Below are positions 48,922 through 60,987 of a stretch of 64,000 nucleotides of DNA, in pieces; within the stretch, counting starts at the first letter, position 1; every line of letters starts with the position of its first letter. This stretch comes from Hypomesus transpacificus (lineage: Eukaryota; Chordata; Actinopteri; Osmeriformes; Osmeridae). A program made the translations under genes and the position numbers. The notes under the pieces were generated by a model. It saw only the letters and a list, made by a program, of their open reading frames with translations. It did no database searches and had not been told where the DNA came from. The stretch spans positions 2,200,058 to 2,264,057 of the forward strand of contig NC_061081.1 in the NCBI RefSeq assembly GCF_021917145.1, read 5' to 3'.

Positions 48922-49327
48922 GTTCCAGGGGGTGGCTCAGTGAGTGTCCACAGTCCACAACATTCCCGGGTCTCACGACACTACGTGTTGAGATGGGCCT
49001 GGGTTTGCAGGCAGACATAAGCAAACATGGCTGGATCCGTAATCTGTGTGTGAATAGTGTGCTGGGTCACTCACATTGCATCTGGAGGGCTGTAAGAAAC
49101 CCCCTTCTTGGGAAAGCCCCTGTTTCCCCCCTAATCCCCTCATTTGTGATGTCCTACTACAGACAGTGTGTCTCCCAATTCCACCGAAGAGAAGTTGAGT
49201 GTGTCAGAGGAAGGGGGACCACGGTTCATGTCAGGTTTTTGGTGTTCTGTTTCTGTGACAGAATTTTTGTTTACTTTAATTTAATGAAATAAGGTCCTGG
49301 AAAGAACTGAACGTAAACTTGAAGACT

Positions 49328-49931
49328 TTTATTCTGAACTTCATTCATAATCGTGGGGAAAAAAAGCACTATACAATACGCTGTCCTGACGATTCAAGGT
49401 CTCTTCCAGAAATAGTTTCTTCCCCAGTAAAATGGAAGAGTTTGGACTTCTTGGCAAACCTCCCAGAAAAATAGGAAGTTGTCCCCCTGGACAGCTTTCT
49501 CACCGCACAGTGAAAGATGTGTTGATCTCATTACTTGATTACATCCGGTCTGCAAGAACAAGTAAGAATTAAAAATAAGAAAGATTCATCCTATTCATCA
49601 AGATCCTATGCAATAGCTTGCATAGTCTTTATTGTGAAGTAAGCATTAGGCTATTAGGGGGCCCAAACATAGTAGGCCGAGCTATGAGGAGTCTTGGTCT
49701 GTCCTAGGTCTAGATGAAGCTAAACCAACCTATATATATATATGCTAGTAGTTTTTAAGGAAATCTTTGCGTCTCAAATCTAGCCTGTCAACCCAATTTG
49801 TAGGGTGTGTGTTTTCGCGTGTACGTGTATGTGAACTTGCGTGCGTGTGCCTGTGTCAACTCTTACCAGCAGGGGGAGCCAAATAATGGATAGTTTTTTC
49901 GCCTCCAAAATGCAGGTAGCCAATTTCTTCC
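49328..49931 (-). other. Possible 3' end of an unrecognised minus-strand gene (two candidate exons)
   Basis: On the minus strand a good acceptor (TTGTTCTTGCAG) opens a frame of 51 codons (49394-49549) ending in TGA, with AATAAA (49328-49333) 60 nt later. Upstream, a 65-nt candidate exon (49867-49931) is flanked by AG and a strong donor GTAAGAG, and is open in a matching phase. The predicted residues (KAVQGDNFLFFWEVCQEVQ, PFYWGRNYFWKRP) resemble no family I can name. No start exon is visible before ptgs1 begins. It may be a decayed gene, a novel short gene, or chance. Confidence 0.3.
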
Positions 49932-50425
49932 CTGGGCGGAGGTACAGAGCACAGTTGCATATCTATGGAGACATTTGGGGTTTTGAACCAGAATTTTGGA
50001 AAGGAACTACTGGACTACGTAAGGTAGCTGTACAGGTCACGCACCTTTTCTAACGTGTAGTTTTCTATAATTTAACTTTTTTTTTCTTTTCTTGTAGGCT
50101 ATAACATTTGCTGTTTCATACTCAAATTCAGCGTGAATTTGTCAAAGTAACATGTTAATGGTTTTTGTAGGGCGAGGAAGACAAAAGGGCGAGAACTACT
50201 TTTTAACACTGTGATTTTCTTTTGCCAAATGAAGATCAAATGTAACCTGTAGAGGTGTGTATGGGGGTAGGGTCTAGTGTTGCGCATATGGCTGTGCTTT
50301 CATTTGCTCGGTTGCAGGTCAGTAACTGCAGCACGCTGGAAAGTATTGAATGTTACTGCAGAGATCTGTAGCCCAACCACACACTGCTGACCAGAGCGTT
50401 GACAAAAATCTGCGCGTAGACTAAA

Positions 50426-53400
50426 ATGAAGTGTAAGTCTTTGGGAATTCTTACGACGCATACATTAATGCATGGATATCTCAAATGTGAACAATTCTAG
50501 TTAGGGTTTATTCCTATATAGACGCTGATGCATTCTAACCCTGCAACTTTATTTGGCATTTCTTCTAGTGTCCGTCGTTGGATGTGTTTGTGCGCTTGTT
50601 CTGCTGCTGCGACAACACCTCAGTCGAGGTGATGTTGAAGTAGGACCCACTAATACAGGTAAGCATGTATGATCACCTCTAGAACGGTCAGATATTTTTC
50701 AAGTGCAGACGCGAAAGTTTTGGGCAGGATGGGATTGAACGTTGCTGGCATGCGGGTGTACTCACGTGCTTGTATGTCTTTGTACGTGGTCTCCTTCTCT
50801 TTCAGGCCTAGCCTCAGTTTCAGTGGACAAGCTTGGTCTTGTACATAACCTGGTCATGGTTAGGATGTCCTTCCCAGAAACGCTCTAACACACTTATGTG
50901 GAATTACATGCCTTGATATTTACAATGATGTGCCCATGGAGAAGAGGGGAGGGAGGGAGGAGAGGGGATGTGGAGAGAGAGACGAGTAGGAAGTATAGGA
51001 GAGGAGACGAGTAGGAAGTATAGGAGAGGAGACGAGTAGGAAGTATAGGAGAGGAGACTACTAGGAAGTATAGGAGAGGAGACTACGAGGAAGTATAGGA
51101 GAGGAGACTACTAGGAAGTATTGGAGAGGAGACGAGTAGGAAGTAAAGGAGAGGAGACAACTAGGAACTATAGGAGAGGAGACAAGTAGGAAGTATAGGA
51201 GAGGAGACAACTAGCAAGTATAGGAGAGGAGACTACTAGGAAGTATAGGAGAGGAGACTACTAGGAAGTATTGGAGAGGAGACGAGTAGGAAGTAAAGGA
51301 GAGGAGACGAGTAGGAAGTATAGGAGAGGAGACTGAAGGCGACGAGGGGACAACAAGACAAAGGAGAGGAGGAAAGAAGAGAGGAGAGCGTAATGAAAGA
51401 GAGGAGAGAGAGGAGGGCTGAACAGGACAGGGGGTGATGTGTGATAGAGATGGTGAAGCTCCGTGTTGGGACGTGTTGAGACTGAACAGAGATGGCCCTG
51501 ATATGATGTCAGACGGGCACAGGAGGGAAGGCGTGTTAGCTCAGGAAAGACAAGGAACATTAGGGCTTATTCAAGGTTTGCCCATGTTTTGAGGTTAAGA
51601 CCCATGAAGCACAGTATGTTTATTCAGTTGTTCCTGTCTACATCCTCCAGACAAAGTCCTGGATACATTCGGCAACAAAACCATGTGCCTCCTGAGGAAT
51701 TCAAAGATGAACATAAAAGCAGATACAGAAGATGGAATGAGATCACTGTTAATTATTCAACAAGGATAACATTGGTTTGTACTTAGGTCATACAAAACCG
51801 GCAACAAAATACATTTAAAAACAACTAAAATAAACTATGAACAGGGAGCCCCAAAAAATTCCAAAATGTACATACATTGCTTATAAATGCAACTTATCTA
51901 CTAATCTTCTAGTTCATTGATGTAACGACCAGTGATGTACAGTTCCCTCACTAAAGGAATGTATGACATAAACAAACTGGGTTTAAAACATAAATCAGAT
52001 GAAAAGAATTTTTCCCCATAAAATGAACTTTGCCCACCCTTGTTAGCTTTGTATGTCATGTGGACATCAATCAAAAAGAGAGAGAGAGAGAGATAGAATA
52101 TGTAAGAACGAGAGAAGGAGCTGAGCAAAAGCTGAGGGGAATCCTATGTGCGTGTGCAGGTTGTGTGTGCATGTTGTGAGTGCACATCCATGTGTGTGAC
52201 CATGTGTGTAAAATAACCAAAGCGCTCTCATAAAGGGACACCTGGATGCCTACAAGCAGTTTGCATCCATCCATCAGTGTAGTTCCACCATGTCAATGCT
52301 CCTATGGATGATCTGGGTTCATCAGGCCACATCGGTGTTCTGACAGACGTACAGCTCGGTCCTGTCCGCTGATGTCATGACCTCATACTCTCAGCTCAAC
52401 ACGGATGATCCAAACTGTTTGTCTTTTTGTTGGATCTTCATGCAATCCGATGATTCAATGTCTGACTGTATTTTGCCTGACCCAAGTGTCGCATCTGTCG
52501 ACTGACATCCCCTTTTCTTTCTGTCACTTGTCTTTCCCCCAGTAGTCAACCCCTGCTGTCAGTTCCCATGTCAGAACTCAGGTGTGTGTGTGAGGTATGG
52601 CCTAGACAAATATCAGTGTGACTGCACCCGGACCGGTTACCATGGAGACAACTGCTCTACCCGTGAGTACAGTCCCAATCTTCTCTTTTTATTAGTGAGC
52701 TTTTAAGGGGAATGTTGACAATGGCCTTATTTCCTGTGTAGCGGGGGATATTTCCTGTGTAGCGGGGGATATTTCCTGTGTAGCGGGGGATATTTCCTGG
52801 GGAAAGTGAGAGGAATGTCCTCTCGGCCTTGGAGGTAGCACTCAAATGCCTATTGGCCTGTTGGCAGAGCTACAAAGATATACACACACACAACACATAC
52901 AAAAACACACGCACACACGCACACCCCTCTCTCCGTGAGGATGCATATGCTTTGAAAATGAGGTCATGGAAATGTTGTTCAGAACCAAGCTCCTGTTCCC
53001 AGTCCATAACATCACACTGACCCTCATTAACACTGAACCAGCTGTCAGTACATCATTACATCACAATCGGGAAGGATTCAGCTCAGTCAATTAGAGTGAC
53101 GTGTATTCGATGCTACAAGGCTTTTTTTTCTAATTGTGGAGGCATATTGAGGTGGAGATTAGAATGCTGGCAGCGAGAGGGGAGGGGGGATGAGGGGAAA
53201 GAGACAGTGAAAGAAACAGAATGCTCGGTGAGACAGAGAGTGGGACAGAGAGTGCAACAAGAATAACAGATGTTGATTTCTAATGTTCCACCCAGCATCT
53301 AGAAGCTCTCCTAGTTCCCAGATACAGGCATACTACTAAACTCCAGGACTTTACATATCTACTGCTGTCTTCTGTGACTGCATGGTAATAATGACACAGG

Positions 53401-56400
53401 CAACGTTGTAGAAGGGTGTCTACACGATGCCGCTGAACGTGTCAAACTGGTGTGGTGGGTCTGTAGCTTCGACGCCACCTGTCACTCAGCTCCACTGCAC
53501 TGCTATCGATCTGTTCTGATCACCCTTGTATAGGGATTTTAAATAACGTTGATTATTATTGGTTAATTACTGATTTATGGTTTCCATAATTTATAGCTGA
53601 TTGTTGAGGTATTCATTTGTTAAATACAAACCTACGTAATTTAACATTTGTTTGACTATTTCAAAGTGAAGTCCCCCAAACAGAAACAAGATACCCTAAT
53701 TGAGGTTCAGGCTAGGTTATGGGGCTAACATTAGGGTTAAGATTCGGGGTTGTGGAACACAGGGGCTAAATTGTTAGTCCCCACAAGAACAGCTATACAA
53801 ACTTGTGTGTCTGCGTGTGTCTGCTTCCAACCCACAGCTGAGTTCTGGACCCGCCTCCGAACTCTCCTGAAGCCCAGCCCTAGTGTGCTCCACTACATCC
53901 TGACACACTTCCACTGGCTCTGGGACATCATCAACCGGACCTTCCTTCGGGACGTGCTGATGAGGCTGGTTCTGACAGGTTCGACCCGACTGAACTGATC
54001 TTCTGTAGGGACCTAGATAGTTATGATCGTCACCTCACAATGCCCCAGATCGTACAGTTCTTGTTTTCACCTGAAGGGGGTTTGAGCATGTTTAATTCAC
54101 TAGGTTTTCAAAGACATTGATTTAGGACGTAGGATTTGTGTATAACCATGCCTGCCTCGTTATTGACTCTCCCTCAACCATATAAGCAGAGAGGAACTTC
54201 AGTGAGTTTGTGAACATCCGTGATACCTTCGATGATATCATCAGGCCTTTTGTTTGGTTCATAGCTGTGCCGATGTTTGCTTCGTAGCCAGGTCCAACCT
54301 GATCCCCAGCCCCCCCACCTTTAACTCCAAGTATGGTTACCTGAACTGGGAGTCTTTCTCCAACACCAGCTACTACACCCGCATCCTACCCCCTGTCCCT
54401 CAGGATTGCCCAACACCGCTGGGGGTCAAAGGTGAGTCTGAGGTCTGAGGTGTGTTTGTGTCCTTTTCGATCCTTTGTGCTCGTCTCCTGGCATGTGCAT
54501 GTGATTGTGTGTGTGTGTGCGTGTGTGTGTACCCTTATGTGTGATCATTAATCAGCTTGCCCATGCCCCCCCCCCACACACACACACTTCCCCAGGTAAA
54601 GCAGAGCTCCCAGATCCAGAGGTCCTGGTGGAGACGTTGCTCCGCAGACGCACCTTCAGACCAGACCCTCAGGGCAGCAACCTCATGTTTGCCTTCTTTG
54701 CCCAGCACTTCACACACCAGTTCTTCAAGACATACAACCGCATGGGCCTGGGCTTCACCAAGGCTCTTGGTCATGGAGTGAGTCAGCCGGCCACCTATCT
54801 GCTACAGACTGTGTAGCCCAGCACTGTCTTATATAGACTGTTTGTGTGTATGTGTTTAGGTGGACGCAGGCCATATCTATGGAGACAACTTGGCTCGCCA
54901 GCTTCGTCTGAGATTGCTCCGGGACGGCAAGCTCAAGTACCAGGTAAACACATCTTGTCACTCAAGTACCAGGTAAACACATCTTGTTACATCCAGTGTT
55001 GGGAAGGATACTTTCAAAAATTTATTACAGAATACATGCCCAAAAATGTATTTTGTAACGTATTCTCTTCCGTTACTCAATCTGAGTAAAGTATTCTGAA
55101 TGGTTGGATTACATTTACATTTATGCATTTAGCAGACGCTTTTATCCAAAGCGACTTCCAAGAGAGAGCTTTACAAAAGAGCATAGGTCACTGATCATAA
55201 CATCGAGGTAGTCCCAAACATTGCAAGCAGCCAAAACATGAAGCATACATTGTGAAAAAACTAAACGAGTGCCAAAAGGGAAGGCCCATAAGAGCATGCA
55301 GTTATTACAATGTGGATTACTTACACATTGAATTGCAATGTCTAAGTTTAGGAATGTGGTCATCGAATCCTGCTTACTAAACTGCATTTCCCGATAACGA
55401 TGGATCTTAGTTGCTACGCGGGGTCTCTAAGAGCAAAATAACAAAACATTATTATTTAATACGTGTTTCCCGAACATGCTCGTAAGGAGAACCCTCGTAT
55501 GTGTCTCTTAAGAACTACTTGAGAGTGGATGAGAGGTACGCTTTGGCCAACCAGGGTACGCAAGTTTGCATCCCCGTGCATGTGATGGCCATGCATTGGC
55601 TTAACCAATAGCATTGCAGAAGGAAAGAACGAGAGGCAATGACATGGGAGGGATAGACGTAGACTAGTTGTGTTCGTACAGTGTAGAAACCACCAGATAG
55701 AAGTTCTGGGAAATGCATGGAGTTGCATTAATTTATTTAGAAAGTGAATAAACTTGTGAAACAGAAGTATCGTAAGGTAATCTATTTACAACTATAACTG
55801 TAACAGAATACAGTTACTCATAATTTGTATTGTGAATACATAACGCCGGTACATGTATTCCGTTACTCCCCAACACTGGTTAGACAGATATGTACCAGAG
55901 ATGTACACAGCTAGTAACTTCATAGTAACAGAGATCCTTGTAAATACGACAAATGTTTGCTTTAGCCTGCATGGTGGCCAGAGAGGCAAGCTTTCACTGT
56001 TAGAGGAAGTAGAAAGCTTTCACATGCAGTAATAAGTCATTAAATAGTTATTAGTACCTGAATGTAGACGTGGACCATTCACTTTTGATGGTCTTTGTTT
56101 TCTTAGAAATAATTGCATTTTTGCTGATCAGTTGGAATCCAACACTTCGGTAGGAGCGGAGTAGGAGAGCATTTTTCAGAGACTGACATTTCGTCTCAGT
56201 TCTCCTTCTCAGCTATAGATGTATTGAAACTGGATTGATGGTCATAAGCTAACCAGAGAGAGGTGATGCCATGGGATCCGTCTTTACGGAACAAACATCC
56301 TCTTTATAGCTTGGTTCAGCAGCTACTGTTTGGGTCCCAAGATTGGACATGCTGTAAATGTGGTGTAGAGGTTGAGAGAGATACTGGGATAAGGTACTGC

Positions 56401-59275
56401 TATTACTTGCCAAGGTGTGTGTCTGTGCTCACGTATTGCCTAATTCCAAGACTTTTCCCATCCCAAAGGGCAGGCCTGGTCCAGAAAACAAAAAAGCTCA
56501 AGCTCCAAAAATTCTCATAAATGTAATCCACGTAACGGTCTTGTCTGAGCCTGCAGGACAGGAATTCCAAACTATGTCTTATAAGCTGTAAACAAATAAC
56601 AAACTCCCCTCCCAAGGTGATCAAGGGGGATATGTACCCTCCCACGGTTGCCGTGGCCCCTGTCAAGATGCACTACCCTCCGGGGATCCCTGTGAAGAAC
56701 CAGCTGGCCATCGGCCAGGAGGTGTTTGGTTTGCTGCCCGGCCTGAGCCTGTACGCCACCCTGTGGCTGAGGGAGCACAACCGTGTGTGTGACGTGCTGA
56801 AGGAGGAGCACCCCACCTGGGACGACGAGCAGCTCTTCCAGACCGCCAGGCTTGTCATCATCGGTGAGGCGGCCCATGTTTTTCACTGTTGGGGGTAGAA
56901 GGTATCTCCCCTTTGTGGTTGTACCAAGGCTAGTGTGCTTTTAGCTTGTTCAGCTGATAGGGAGTAATGGATGTTGAATTGAGTATTCAGACTGTGGACT
57001 TAACTGGGTCGCGCAAATATCAGGAACAAAAAGGTGTGTTCGACTTGGCAATGGTTAACTACACGCACACAGACTTACTTGGGAGCCTACTTGTGAACAC
57101 GCCTCAGGATTGCGTTTTTCCTCCCTCTCCACCTCCCTCTCCCACGCGTTTCCCTCCACCAGGTGAGACGATCCGTATCGTCATAGAGGAGTACGTCCAG
57201 CACCTGAGCGGCTATCTCCTGCAGCTCAAGTTCGACCCCACGCTGCTGTTTGGCTCCCAGTTCCAGTACGGGAACCGCATCTCCCTAGAGTTCAGCCAGT
57301 TGTACCACTGGCACCCCCTCATGCCCGACACCTTCCTCATTAAGGACGACGAGCTCACTTACCCCCAGTTCCTGTTCAACACCTCGGTGCTGACCAGCTA
57401 TGGCGTGGAGACACTGGTGGATGCATTTTCCAAGCAGGTGGCTGGGCAGGTAAAGATGTCTGCTGTGCTCCCCTTGTGGTTGTTGGGAATACATGTTCTG
57501 GTTGCTGTGTGAATGTGTTTGGTGACTTCAGTGATGGTGTTCTTTGCTCTGACAGACTCTCAGAAGTAAACAGTTTAACAATGAACCATGTTCTTTTGAG
57601 AAAACTTTTAAGAGAACTTTCGGAGAAAGGGTGTCAAATAGCCTTCTTCGGTTCTGTGTATTTGACCCTGAAACCGGTTCCACTGTTTGTTTTACAGGTT
57701 TCTTCGACAGGGACAAATGATATATTCTTTGTATCTTCATCGATGTCTTTTTTTTTGGTGGTGGGGTCATACTGTTTCATCCTGCAGATAGGGGGAGGCT
57801 ACAACATCCACAACGTGGCAACCAGGGTTTCTGTGGGAACCATCAAAGAGTCCCGACAACTGCGTCTGCAGTCCTTCAACGCCTACAGGAAACGTTTTAA
57901 CCTCAGGCCTTACACTTCCTTCTCAGACTTCACAGGTAGGACCCAAGACTTTCACCCAAAGACACACACACAGGCACACGTGCGCAAGCAAGAAGCTAAG
58001 AACAAGTCATCATCTTGTGAGGAAATGATGGGATTAAGAGAGTGCGTGTGAATGGTTGAAGGTACATTCTGCACATATTTGGAGAGAAGCGTCAGCTTCA
58101 TTGACTCTAAGACATGCTCCGTAGAAGCTTAAGAATAAACAGCCACAGGCAGGTTGGCAAATAGCATGGCCTACGTATGTTGTGGTAGTGAACGGAGCAT
58201 GGTACAACAGATGACTTCACTCACATTCATGGGGCATTGCGAGGTGTTCAAAGGCGGAACTTTCCCTTTGAATTCCCATGATCTGCTCAGAGGCCACATT
58301 CAAGGTTTCACATGAGCTACTGTACAGCCGTGGCCAAAGGTATTGGGAGCGACATACATTTTGTGTTTGCAAAGCTTGCTGGGCCTTGGCATAAAATGAC
58401 TGCTAACATCATTTCAGTAAGTCTTATCATCAGCACAGGGGAAAGTGTGAACTAGTTCTAGACAGGTTAAATCACTCTGTCAGTCTGATTGGATTTTAAG
58501 AGCAGATTGACTGCTGTAAAAGAGGGGACTATTTGCATATATTGAAAATGTTCACCCCAAAAAAGCTTAAAAAAATATGAAATGTGGCTTATTGTATTCC
58601 AGTATTCTATAGAAATGTTTCCTCAAATACTGAACCAGCAAACTTTGCAAAACACAACATTTGTCATTGCCAAAACGTATGGCCGCGACTGTACAGTTCC
58701 CAGAACAACTGTAAGGTCATAAATAACCCGTACATTTTCACTTTTTAAATGCATTTCTTTTTCTCAAGCACACCTTGTGTTATTTTCATTGGCATGTTGC
58801 CTGTTTTACGATGGTACAACCCCCTCTCTAAGATCATAATCTGTCTGCAGGTGAGAAAGAGATAGCCCAAAAACTGGAGGATCTTTATAGCGACATTGAC
58901 GCCCTGGAGTTCTACCCTGGCCTGCTGCTGGAAAGGACCAGGCCGGGGGCCATATTTGGAGAGAGCATGGTGGAAATGGGGGCACCCTTCTCCCTGAAAG
59001 GCCTTTTGGGAAATCCTATCTGCTCACCAGAGTACTGGAAGCCCAGCACGTTCGGAGGCCAGACAGGCTTTGATATGGTCAACTCTGCCACCTTGAAGAG
59101 GCTGGTGTGTCTCAACACACAGACGTGTCCCTACGTGTCCTTCAGTGTCCCCAGAGAGGGGACACCCAACACTGGGAAGGGGACACCGAACACTGGGAAG
59201 GGGACACCCAACACTGGGAAGGGGACACCCAACAGTGGGAAGGGGACATCTACTAAAGGAAGTGACGAGCTTTGA
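50426..59275 (+). CDS. ptgs1: Prostaglandin G/H synthase 1 (cyclooxygenase-1)
   Basis: An ER-lumen heme enzyme converting arachidonate to PGH2. Exons: 50426-50432, 50569-50658, 52543-52662, 53838-53978, 54288-54431, 54596-54777, 54860-54943, 56617-56863, 57163-57449, 57788-57935, 58851-59275 (1875 nt, 624 residues). Eleven exons with the signal peptide in exon 2 is the PTGS1 layout. Order: signal peptide, EGF domain ([12 protein letters not shown]), membrane helices (exon 4), catalytic domain. Present (ovine numbering): Arg120, distal His207 (FTHQ), Tyr385 and heme ligand His388 (LYHWHP), aspirin-target Ser530 (PFSLKG), and sequons at N68, N144 and N410. The COX-2 18-residue tail insert is absent. 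Oddities: Arg513 and Val523 are COX-2-like, and four GTPNTGK units precede the terminal SDEL (mammalian COX-1: PTEL). Confidence 0.96.
50984..51335. repeat. 25-bp tandem repeat, about 13 copies
   Basis: GAGGAGACGAGTAGGAAGTATAGGA repeats with a 25-bp period in ptgs1 intron 2, with GACGAG/GACTAC/GACAAC variants interleaved. The pattern of variants suggests higher-order duplication. Confidence 0.95.
52730..52800. repeat. 21-bp tandem repeat, 3.3 copies
   Basis: TTTCCTGTGTAGCGGGGGATA repeats perfectly in ptgs1 intron 3, about 70 bp after the exon 3 donor. Confidence 0.96.
54932..54989 (+). repeat. 29-bp direct duplication containing the ptgs1 exon 7 donor
   Basis: CTCAAGTACCAGGTAAACAC plus ATCTTGT occurs twice in direct tandem. 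The first copy holds the end of exon 7 and its donor (GT at 54944); the second repeats both 29 bp later (GT at 54973). Confidence 0.97.
54994..55878. mobile_element. Nonautonomous DNA transposon with CAGTGTTGGG ends, carrying a nested insertion
   Basis: The left end CAGTGTTGGGAAGG and the inverted right end CAGTGTTGGGGAGTAACGG form terminal inverted repeats; CAGTGTTGGGGAGTAACG-type ends are widespread in teleosts. The flanks GTTACATC and GTTAGACA fit a degraded 8-bp target duplication of hAT type. A SINE/LINE-tail sequence (55109 onward, GCATTTAGCAGACGCTTTTA) is nested inside. No transposase is visible. It lies in ptgs1 intron 7, 50 bp past the exon 7 donor. Confidence 0.72.
58325..58691. mobile_element. 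Tc1/mariner-type MITE
   Basis: The ends CAGCCGTGGCCAAAGGTATT and (inverted) CAGTCGCGGCCATACGTTTT are imperfect inverted repeats flanked by TA on both sides. The 367-bp element is non-coding and lies in ptgs1 intron 10. Confidence 0.75.
59159..59242 (+). repeat. Coding 21-bp tandem repeat in ptgs1 exon 11
   Basis: Four in-frame copies of a 21-bp unit encode GTPNTGK three times and GTPNSGK once, in the tail between the catalytic domain and the terminal SDEL. The copies differ by only a few bases, so the expansion is recent or homogenised. Confidence 0.95.
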
Positions 59276-60987
59276 CACACCGGACGTGGAAGTTGTTGAC
59301 ATTTTCTGTCTGTCTGTCTTGAATACAGTGGAGATCATTTAGGCTCATAACAATCTGCTGCTAATCATTTGGATGTTTACAGAGAACTTCAGTTCTGGCA
59401 TAGCAGATGAGATTCACATTGGACTGAGAGCTGAATGTGAATTTAGAACCCCACAAGACATTTGTGTGTCTGTGGCAGTATGCCTATATGTGCGTTTGTC
59501 TGTCTGTGCATGCTGGAGTTTGTCTGTGTGTGCATTTGTGAGTGTATGCGTGTGTTTTTGTGTGTGCATTTGTGTGTATATTTGTGTTTTCATGCAGATA
59601 GTGTGTTTATGTATGTTTTTGTCTGTGTGTGTATATTCATGTGTGTTTTTCCATCCATGGCCTATGCCAGTGTTGCCTCTCTTCAAAATATTTGTCAGAT
59701 TTTTCTGCCAATGGCTAATGTAATGAAGAATACTCTGAAAAAGAATACTCATTAAAAATTCAATAACAGTGTGAAAACAACCATACTCAAACAGTGTTGC
59801 CAGATGATTTTGATTACATTTGAAAAGACCTCTCAAAGAACGTTTTCGAGTTTCCTAAAGGTTTGCACATATTTAACATTGTAGAAATTCACTGCAAGTT
59901 GTTTGTTGAAGATTTATAGTACAGCTTTACGATGCTGGTCACAGTCAGGTTGAATTCCTGCATGAAGAGATACAACGCCATCTCCTGACAGTGTTGTGAA
60001 ATGCAGATGTTGAAAACATTTGGGAATGCTGGGTGTATATTAACCAGACCTCTGGTAAGTCAAGGCTAGCATGTCATTTGGATAAATGTATTTTGTGGCA
60101 AGGATCTCGCAAAAGAAGGGTTGTGAAACTCCCAAAGAAGAAATGGACCAAAAGTAACCAGGGGCTTGAAGACAGCTGCAGCCATGCAGTGTACTAAGGT
60201 GGGAACGTCACAGGTAAAGAGGCGGGTAGGATTTAAAGCAATTACACCAGAGGGGAGGAGTTAGAGCGATTACACCAGAGGGGAGGAATTAGAGCCATCA
60301 TACCGGAGGTGTGGTCCACCCTTTTGGACAAAAGAAAAGAAGCTTGCATTAAGGATGGAGCTGCACCAGAGGCTACTCCAGGCCAAAGGGCAGGAAAAAG
60401 GCAAACTATGGAAAGGATACTCTTCATGATGCTACGGGTCACAACCCTGAAGGTCAAGGGTATATAGACAAACAGACGAGAATGGAGGGATTTTCTATAC
60501 CCTCCCGCCTTAAGAGGCCCCGTTTGAAGACAAAGACCGTCATGTTGAATCTAATTCTGTGCTGAATGTGTGTATTTGCGAGGAACAGAGGAACAGTATG
60601 AGAATCAACAACTGTTTTAAAACCCTACTTTCAGGCAGGCCTTTTACACTGTCGAATGGAAAGAACGATAGACTAGTTATGAATGTAAATTTGTAGTGGT
60701 GTCCTTCGGTTAATGCTTGTTATACATCTTTTATCAATTTCAAATTAGATACCTCTATTTGACCTTCTCGCTCCAACAAACATGCAGAATACGTATTTCT
60801 GCCATGCTATTGATGGTTGTGTTCTTTTTTATTTTTGTCTGTATTACCCATACATAGACTGATATACAGGGGCCAACGTACCTGTGCCAGACCACAGCTG
60901 ACATTCGACAGACTTGGTTTATGTTCAATTAGTAAAAAGAATAATTTCAGGCCATTAATATTGTTCATTCAGTTGTGATCTTTTATA
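59276..60987. other. ptgs1 3' flank
   Basis: I see no further gene. A candidate polyadenylation signal ATTAAA is at 59751-59756, about 475 nt after the ptgs1 stop. GT-rich sequence fills 59460-59640. A 25-bp unit (GATTACACCAGAGGGGAGGA type) is repeated near 60240-60310. Confidence 0.6.

Noticed and set aside
48624..49292. 222-codon frame with RCKDGMRS repeats
   Set aside because: It is made by a 24-bp tandem repeat, which keeps any frame open. The flanking residues match nothing known.
50984..51335. Second regular array resembling spaced repeats
   Set aside because: This is a 25-bp head-to-tail minisatellite with point variants and no spacers.
54183..54250. Possible extra ptgs1 exon reading [18 protein letters not shown]
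   Set aside because: Exons 4 and 5 join directly in phase with the conserved [13 protein letters not shown] sequence, so there is no room for an insert.
50426..59275. Annotation of this gene as ptgs2
   Set aside because: Despite Arg513 and Val523, the separate signal-peptide exon, 11-exon layout, LMPD/FNTS/YGVE segments and missing COX-2 tail insert all indicate ptgs1.
59145..59342. Alternative frame through the ptgs1 tail repeats
   Set aside because: It overlaps the verified ptgs1 terminal exon in another frame and consists only of the 21-bp repeat.
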